Positions 59,176 to 64,000 of a DNA stretch of 64,000 nt are shown here, piece after piece (the stretch's first letter is position 1; the number at the start of each line of letters is the position of its first letter). This stretch comes from Arcticibacter svalbardensis MN12-7. Lineage in GTDB: Bacteria > Bacteroidota > Bacteroidia > Sphingobacteriales > Sphingobacteriaceae. The DNA is taken from contig NZ_AQPN01000116.1 in assembly GCF_000403135.1 (NCBI RefSeq), positions 32,146-96,145 of the forward strand, given 5' to 3'. Below the pieces are notes generated by a model. That model was given only the letters and a program-made list of their open reading frames with translations. It was not told where the DNA came from and did no database searches. The position numbers and the translations under genes are program-made.

Positions 59176-60492
59176 TTAAACAACCACGGTTGAATGGTCA
59201 TACCTTACACCGTGATAATCAAATCCTAGGTTAGCAGATAGGTTTTTTTGTCCGTGGTAATCAATCATGCTTTTCAAGTCGGGAGTCTGAGAAGGAACAG
59301 TTAAAAAAGGTGATAACGGAAAGGTAGTGTTGGGACCAGTAATTGGTCGTGGTTGTACGAAAATTCCGTTCCAGGGCCACATCGTATCGTCAGAGAAATT
59401 GCCGATTCCGAATTCTCCCCCAACAGTGGAATTACCACTTCCCAGGTGCGGATATGCATTTATATCAATAGGATCAAATCGCTGCCCGGTCATAATCCAT
59501 TGCCATTTTGCCCATAGGCGATCTACATTAGAGTGTAACATAAAAAATAAAGGATCGGCAGGAGCCTTACCAATATCAGATATTTGTCCAGTAAAGCTAA
59601 CGTGGGCAGAACCATGTGGATCTGTTTCCATTGTACAAAACCCGGTCCTTTTAGTTCCTACAAAAGTAGCGAAGGCTGTTCCAAGAGCCAATGTTTCAGC
59701 TTCATTATTCTTTACATTAGAAGCCGCTTTCGTGGACGTATTAAATTTCGCCACACGTCTTATCCTTCCTACACCCTGCCCAAATATCATAGGCTGCCAA
59801 TTAACTAAAGGATTAGTATTACTAAAAGTAACGGCACCAGAGGCATCAGCGGTGCCCATAAAATCAACATTAAACACCTTCGGAGCCGGGTCATCAAATT
59901 TCCAATAGGGAATCGTAACGCTTGGATCGATCTCTTGTAATTTTCGCTCAAAATCTAATAAATAAGCTCTATGCCACACCAAAAAAGAACTTCGTTTGTG
60001 TATTTCAGGATCAGCACCAGAAGTATGCATGTTCTGAAAATCTATATATTTCCCTTGTTGGTTAAGGATTACAATAGCAGAAAGAAATTTGTTTCTTTCT
60101 GTATCAGTCAGCCCATTTGCATTTTTTCTTACCCGAACCATTAATGCTTTTTGACCCAGTTCAACATTGGTCAATTTACTGACTATTTTAATGATACAGT
60201 CCTTGTCTAACGAACTTGCCTTCCCCTTATCTTGATTAAGATCGAATTTTCCAGAAATATAAAAACTAGCTGGTACAGAATCATTAGGAATATCAATTTC
60301 CAATGTATCCGTCACGGGATCTCCTATTTCCTTTTTAAAAACAACCTGCCCCCCTTTAGCAGTATCCAGGTTTTTTAATATTACCCTTTGACCAATAATG
60401 TCTGTTGATGAGATCTGACAAGGGTGAGGTGACCAACCCACATAGTCAGCCAATGGATTCGCAGAATTATTAATAAGAATGTTAATGCTCAT
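59176..60492 (-). CDS. Tyrosinase-family type 3 copper protein
   Basis: 438 residues. Residues 1-130 form a beta-rich domain of unknown type. The CuA site is H156 in DFQNMHTSG, H165 in DPEIHKRSS and H174 in VWHRAYLLDFE; the CuB site is H293 and H297 in TDPHGSAHVSF, and H320 in PLFFMLHSNVDRLWAKW. All six ligands are present. The family oxidises phenols to quinones (tyrosinase or catechol oxidase). No signal peptide is visible, so it is probably cytoplasmic or exported by another route. It is first in the three-gene copper operon. Confidence 0.93.
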   Translation of the reverse strand: MSINILINNSANPLADYVGWSPHPCQISSTDIIGQRVILKNLDTAKGGQVVFKKEIGDPVTDTLEIDIPNDSVPASFYISGKFDLNQDKGKASSLDKDCIIKIVSKLTNVELGQKALMVRVRKNANGLTDTERNKFLSAIVILNQQGKYIDFQNMHTSGADPEIHKRSSFLVWHRAYLLDFERKLQEIDPSVTIPYWKFDDPAPKVFNVDFMGTADASGAVTFSNTNPLVNWQPMIFGQGVGRIRRVAKFNTSTKAASNVKNNEAETLALGTAFATFVGTKRTGFCTMETDPHGSAHVSFTGQISDIGKAPADPLFFMLHSNVDRLWAKWQWIMTGQRFDPIDINAYPHLGSGNSTVGGEFGIGNFSDDTMWPWNGIFVQPRPITGPNTTFPLSPFLTVPSQTPDLKSMIDYHGQKNLSANLGFDYHGVRYDHSTVVV

Positions 60493-60714
60493 TTAATTGG
60501 ATTTAAGATGTTCAAGGATTAGTAATCAAGTCGAAAAACCGAAACCTATATGAAGGAGTAGACCGGCAATTTCCGGAAACCTTTTAAATTGCTTTGGCAA
60601 TTTTATGTTTTATTAGCGATTGTTATTTGAGTTATTTTAAAGTTTGGTTCGTTTAGTATAATTTTAATGATAGAATTTATTTACATAAATGTCTAAAAGA
60701 AAATTTATTACAGC

Positions 60715-60734
60715 AATAGCTATATCTAGCTATT
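60715..60734. repeat. Short palindrome flanked by a direct repeat
   Basis: AATAGCTA-TATC-TAGCTATT has 8-base arms. It is flanked by the direct repeat TTACAGCAA (60708-60716 and 60735-60743). It lies 34 bases before the 97-residue gene. The arms are the same as the core of the large hairpin at 42753. Confidence 0.45.
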
Positions 60735-60767
60735 TTACAGCAAAAAAAAACTATAATCATCCACAAC

Positions 60768-61061
60768 ATGTTTTGGTCTATCTTTGAAAATTATAGAGAA
60801 TACATGGATAATTTGAAAAACCAGCAGAACGAAAAATACACTTTTGTGCAAATTTTGATTCCTTACGATCAGCGCTACAGCGATAACATGGAAAATCAAC
60901 AAAAACAAATTAATGCTGCTTTAGATAAATTTCTTTTAAAAATTAAACCTTCATCCTATCGAATCATTAATGCTCAACTGGTTTTCCTACCTGAAACAGA
61001 TCAATATGGGTTGAGTACCAGTGCAACAATTCAGCATGTGCTGCATATAGCGTATACATAA
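60768..61061 (+). CDS. Hypothetical protein, 97 residues
   Basis: MFWSIFENYREYMDNLKNQQ... is a charged, mainly helical protein with a mid segment YTFVQILIPYDQRYSDNMEN and a C-terminal IQHVLHIAYT. No domain recognised. It ends 150 bases before the ferritin-like gene. The start may be the second methionine (60804). Confidence 0.5.
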   Translation: MFWSIFENYREYMDNLKNQQNEKYTFVQILIPYDQRYSDNMENQQKQINAALDKFLLKIKPSSYRIINAQLVFLPETDQYGLSTSATIQHVLHIAYT

Positions 61062-61210
61062 TAAGAGTGCTGCCTTATTCCCAAGTTTATGGCCACAATA
61101 CAACTGTTGATATATCACGCAATCAATTAATAAAAATACCTGTATTCAAAACAACCATTTTGCAAGATGGTTATATAGATTATCTTCTAAATGAAAAATC
61201 TAATAACCGT

Positions 61211-61762
61211 ATGAAAAACGAAACCGGTACCGAACCAAAGTTCACTACCAAAACATCGCCTAAAGCTGAACCAGCATTACAAGAATTGTTCATGGACAGC
61301 ATAATGGATATTTACTGGGCAGAAAATCATCTTGTAAAGAACTTACCAAAAATGATCGATGCAGCAACATCCAGTAAACTTAAAACAGCCATAAACGATC
61401 ACCTCGCACAAACCAAAACGCATGTAACCCGCCTGGAACAAGTATTCGAGTTGTTAGGTGAAGATGCATTGGCTAAAAAGTGCGACGCAATGGAAGGTCT
61501 TGCAAAAGAAGGTGAAGGCATTGTTGAAAGCACAGAATCGGGAACAGCAACCCGGGATGTAGGAATAATACTTGCCTCACAGAAAATAGAACATTATGAA
61601 ATTGCTACTTACGGTGGTCTAACTCAACTGGCTAAAACATTGGGCCATGATGATGTGGCAGAGCTGCTGTATCAAACGCTTACCGAAGAAAAAGCAGCAG
61701 ACCAGTTACTAACCGATGTCGCTGAAAATGACATTAATTTCAAAGCATCAGAAGAAGCGTAA
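61211..61762 (+). CDS. Ferritin-like DUF892 (YciE/YciF-type) protein
   Basis: 183 residues from the ATG at 61211; the frame opens 48 codons earlier, but this start gives the usual short soluble N-terminus before the domain. The helices ELFMDSIMDIYWAENHLVKN and SSKLKTAINDHLAQTKTH, then IILASQKIEHYEIATYGGLT and LYQTLTEEKAADQLLTDVAE, fit a four-helix bundle with Glu/His di-iron ligands. Members are linked to oxidative and osmotic stress. It is 13 bases ahead of the catalase gene, with which it is likely co-transcribed. Confidence 0.88.
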   Translation: MKNETGTEPKFTTKTSPKAEPALQELFMDSIMDIYWAENHLVKNLPKMIDAATSSKLKTAINDHLAQTKTHVTRLEQVFELLGEDALAKKCDAMEGLAKEGEGIVESTESGTATRDVGIILASQKIEHYEIATYGGLTQLAKTLGHDDVAELLYQTLTEEKAADQLLTDVAENDINFKASEEA

Positions 61763-61775
61763 ACCTACAATAATA

Positions 61776-63977
61776 ATGGCAACCAAAAAAGTTACTGATA
61801 AAGGCGTTGACGCCACTGGCGACACCAAGAATTTAGATAAAGGTGTACAACCCGCTAATCTTAAAACAGAAAACCTGGCCCCACATACAGCAGATGCTAC
61901 AGGTGAACTGATGACCACAAATACAGGATTGAAAATCAACGACGATCAAAATTCTTTAAAAGCAGGTGATCGTGGCCCAACATTACTAGAGGATTTTATC
62001 CTGCGTGAAAAGATCACCCATTTCGACCATGAGCGCATCCCGGAACGTGTGGTACATGCACGCGGATCAGGTGCACACGGTGTTTTTAAAGTTTATGAAT
62101 CATTGGCACCTGTAACTAAAGCACTTTTCTTAAACGATACCGAAACAGAAACACCAGTGTTTGTGCGTTTCTCTACAGTGGCAGGTTCAAGGGGATCTAC
62201 AGATCTGGCCCGTGATGTACGTGGCTTTGCGGTCAGATTTTACACAGAGGAAGGCAATTTTGATCTTGTAGGGAATAACATGCCGGTTTTCTTTATACAG
62301 GATGCTATTAAGTTTCCTGATCTGATTCACGCAGTAAAACCAGAACCTGATAATGAAATACCCCAGGCAGCATCAGCACATGATACCTTTTGGGATTTTA
62401 TATCGTTAACACCCGAATCTGCTCACATGATCATGTGGGTTATGAGTGATCGTGCCATACCACGCAGTTACCGCATGATGGAAGGCTTTGGTGTTCATAC
62501 CTTTCGATTGGTAAATGCCGAAGGACTGAGCAGTTTTGTTAAATTTCATTGGAAACCCTTACTTGGCGTACATTCAGTGGCATGGGATGAAGCTCAGAAC
62601 ATATCCGGTAAAGATCCTGATTTTCACCGCAGGGACTTATGGGATGCAATTGACAGCGGTGCATTTCCTGAATGGGAACTAGGCGTACAAATTGTGCCCG
62701 AAGAAGACGAATTTAAATTTGAATTTGACCTGCTTGATCCAACCAAAATTATACCTGAAGAACTCGTGCCAGTACAACGGGTAGGTAAAATGACGCTTAA
62801 CCGGAATCCGGATAATTTCTTTGCCGAAACAGAGCAAATCGCGTTTCATTTAGGACATGTCGTACCGGGTATTGATTTTAGTAATGATCCATTATTACAA
62901 GGGCGATTATTTTCGTATACGGATACACAACTGACACGATTAGGAGGTCCTAACTTCCAGGAGATTCCTATCAATAGGCCGATTGTGCCGGTTCATAACA
63001 ACCAACGCGATGGCTTTATGCGACAAACCATCAACAAAGGCAAAACAAGCTACAGTCCCAATGCGATCGGTAATAATGACCCCCGTCAGGCTACAGCAGC
63101 CGAAGGTGGGTTTGTGACCTACCCCGAAAGGATTTCCGCAAGCAAGGTAAGGGCAAGAAGTAAAAGCTTTTTCGACCATTTCAGTCAGGCACGATTGTTC
63201 CTCAATAGCCAGTCTGAACCAGAAAAAAATCACCTCACTGATGCTTTATGTTTTGAGTTAGGTAAAGTAAAAACGGTAGCTATCCGTCAGCGCATGCTGG
63301 TTTTTTTAGCGCAGATAGATAAAGGCCTCGCTGCCGAAGTAGCCTACGCTCTTGGTTTGCATATCCCTGAAAAGCTGGATAACGAATTGAATCAAAATAT
63401 TCCAGCAGATGCTGATCCAGCTGATTACGCATCACTCCAGGTAGAAGGCTCTTTAGCTAAATCCGATGCTTTAAGCATGGTTAATACGGTTAAAGACAGC
63501 ATCCAAACCCGAAAAGTGGCCATACTCGCTGCTGATGGTGTAGATGAGAATTCTTTAAATACCGTTAAAGCAGCAATTGAAGCAGCTGGAGGCATAACAG
63601 AAGTTATTGCACCTCGTTTAGGCTTTCTAACCTCTGCAAATGATGAAAAGATCCATGTAGACGAGAGCCTTCTTGGTGCAGCATCGGTATTATTTGATGC
63701 TGTATATGTACCTGGCGGACTAAATAGTGTGGCAACTTTGGAAGCTGATGCGGACGCCGTTCACTTCTTAAATGAAGCATTTAAACACTGCAAAGCTATA
63801 GCTGCTGCTGAGCAAGCCATGCAGGTTATAGAAGCCACTTACTTTAGCAAGAAAATCGATAACGATGAAGGGGTCATTATAAGTGCTGACGCCGAAAAGC
63901 TAGCCACAGAATTTATTGACGCCATCAAACAGCATCGCTTCTGGGAAAGAGAAAAGCCAAGGAAAATTCCGGCTTAA
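61776..63977 (+). CDS. katE: Large-subunit catalase, HPII type
   Basis: 733 residues from the ATG at 61776. The catalytic His is in ERVVHARGSGAHGVFK; the distal Asn is in DLVGNNMPVFFIQDAIKF; the heme-ligand Tyr is in RLFSYTDTQLTRLG. After the catalase core (about 50-540), a C-terminal flavodoxin/DJ-1-like domain of about 150 residues (RKVAILAADGVDENSLNTVK, then YVPGGLNSVATLEADADAVH) is characteristic of large-subunit clade 2 enzymes. It breaks down H2O2. The start chosen gives MATKKVTDKG; a further 20 codons upstream overlap the ferritin-like gene. Confidence 0.96.
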   Translation: MATKKVTDKGVDATGDTKNLDKGVQPANLKTENLAPHTADATGELMTTNTGLKINDDQNSLKAGDRGPTLLEDFILREKITHFDHERIPERVVHARGSGAHGVFKVYESLAPVTKALFLNDTETETPVFVRFSTVAGSRGSTDLARDVRGFAVRFYTEEGNFDLVGNNMPVFFIQDAIKFPDLIHAVKPEPDNEIPQAASAHDTFWDFISLTPESAHMIMWVMSDRAIPRSYRMMEGFGVHTFRLVNAEGLSSFVKFHWKPLLGVHSVAWDEAQNISGKDPDFHRRDLWDAIDSGAFPEWELGVQIVPEEDEFKFEFDLLDPTKIIPEELVPVQRVGKMTLNRNPDNFFAETEQIAFHLGHVVPGIDFSNDPLLQGRLFSYTDTQLTRLGGPNFQEIPINRPIVPVHNNQRDGFMRQTINKGKTSYSPNAIGNNDPRQATAAEGGFVTYPERISASKVRARSKSFFDHFSQARLFLNSQSEPEKNHLTDALCFELGKVKTVAIRQRMLVFLAQIDKGLAAEVAYALGLHIPEKLDNELNQNIPADADPADYASLQVEGSLAKSDALSMVNTVKDSIQTRKVAILAADGVDENSLNTVKAAIEAAGGITEVIAPRLGFLTSANDEKIHVDESLLGAASVLFDAVYVPGGLNSVATLEADADAVHFLNEAFKHCKAIAAAEQAMQVIEATYFSKKIDNDEGVIISADAEKLATEFIDAIKQHRFWEREKPRKIPA

Positions 63978-64000
63978 CAAGCTTAAATTAAACAAAAACG

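Noticed and set aside
2..64000. Insertion sequences, prophage, CRISPR, tRNA or rRNA genes
   Set aside because: No transposase, terminal repeats, repeat-spacer array or RNA gene signature was recognised by eye; a tRNAscan-type search could still find one.

Overview
The window reads as chromosomal DNA of an aerobic, low-GC member of the Bacteroidota, most likely Sphingobacteriaceae (Pedobacter/Mucilaginibacter-like). This is inferred from gene content: a clade II-type nitrous oxide reductase, an outer-membrane beta-barrel protein with a carboxypeptidase-like N-terminal domain, a UpxY/NusG-like protein, a decayed pectate lyase, Bacteroidota-type -7 promoter elements (TAnnTTTG) and few Shine-Dalgarno sequences. 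I saw no rRNA, tRNA, CRISPR array, intact insertion sequence or prophage.

Layout. 1-8.8 kb: a 5'-truncated M1 metallopeptidase, a double PRC-barrel protein, a SulP anion transporter, a pectate lyase pseudogene spread over three frames, and a large outer-membrane beta-barrel protein. 9.2-14.1 kb: an arsenic island (Acr3 pump, frameshifted metallophosphoesterase, ArsR, small CxxC redox protein, ArsP-like permease, ArsF-like and ArsG-like proteins) with three ArsR-like operators built around the -7 box. 14.2-16.6 kb: a DUF134 regulator, two NifX-like proteins, a metallo-beta-lactamase-fold protein and a thioesterase; this set is more familiar from anaerobes. 16.8-22.7 kb: a leftward TolC/adaptor/RND/DUF2892 efflux operon. 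22.9-25.4 kb: a CorC/CNNM-type membrane protein, a BIG2 lipoprotein and a 47-residue membrane protein.

25.4-36.2 kb: a Crp/Fnr-type regulator diverges from a nos operon (cytochrome c lipoprotein, nosZ, a membrane protein fused to NosL, nosD, nosF, nosY, hemerythrin-like protein, truncated globin). It is followed by a convergent heme-copper-oxidase-like membrane protein and a ferric-reductase-like flavoprotein. 36.2-41.4 kb: an ECF sigma factor, a small membrane protein and a Spy-like periplasmic protein, then a sulfur (persulfide/sulfite) module of TauE/SafE exporter, CstB-like MBL-rhodanese protein, DUF2892, rhodanese and TlpA-like thioredoxin. The efflux operon, tauE and the cstB-like gene each carry the palindrome GTAAC-N4-GTTAC at exactly the same distance from their -7 box, which points to one Crp/Fnr-activated regulon joining RND efflux to sulfane-sulfur detoxification. 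This is the strongest system-level signal in the window.

41.4-55.7 kb: mixed genes and relics, including an aldo/keto reductase remnant, DinB-like and VOC proteins, an orphan NusG-like antiterminator with a 19-bp perfect hairpin upstream, a ROK kinase, a TetR-ABC1-MpaB operon, an AHSA1-type protein, a GT8 glycosyltransferase, a bacteriophytochrome kinase with two response regulators, a PepD-like dipeptidase, an MBL-fold protein and an alpha-2-macroglobulin-like remnant. 55.8-64 kb: a small HTH protein, a leftward operon of tyrosinase, HEAT-repeat protein and a HEAT-SCO1-membrane fusion (a plausible copper-loading unit), and a rightward stress set ending in a ferritin-like DUF892 protein and a large KatE-type catalase.
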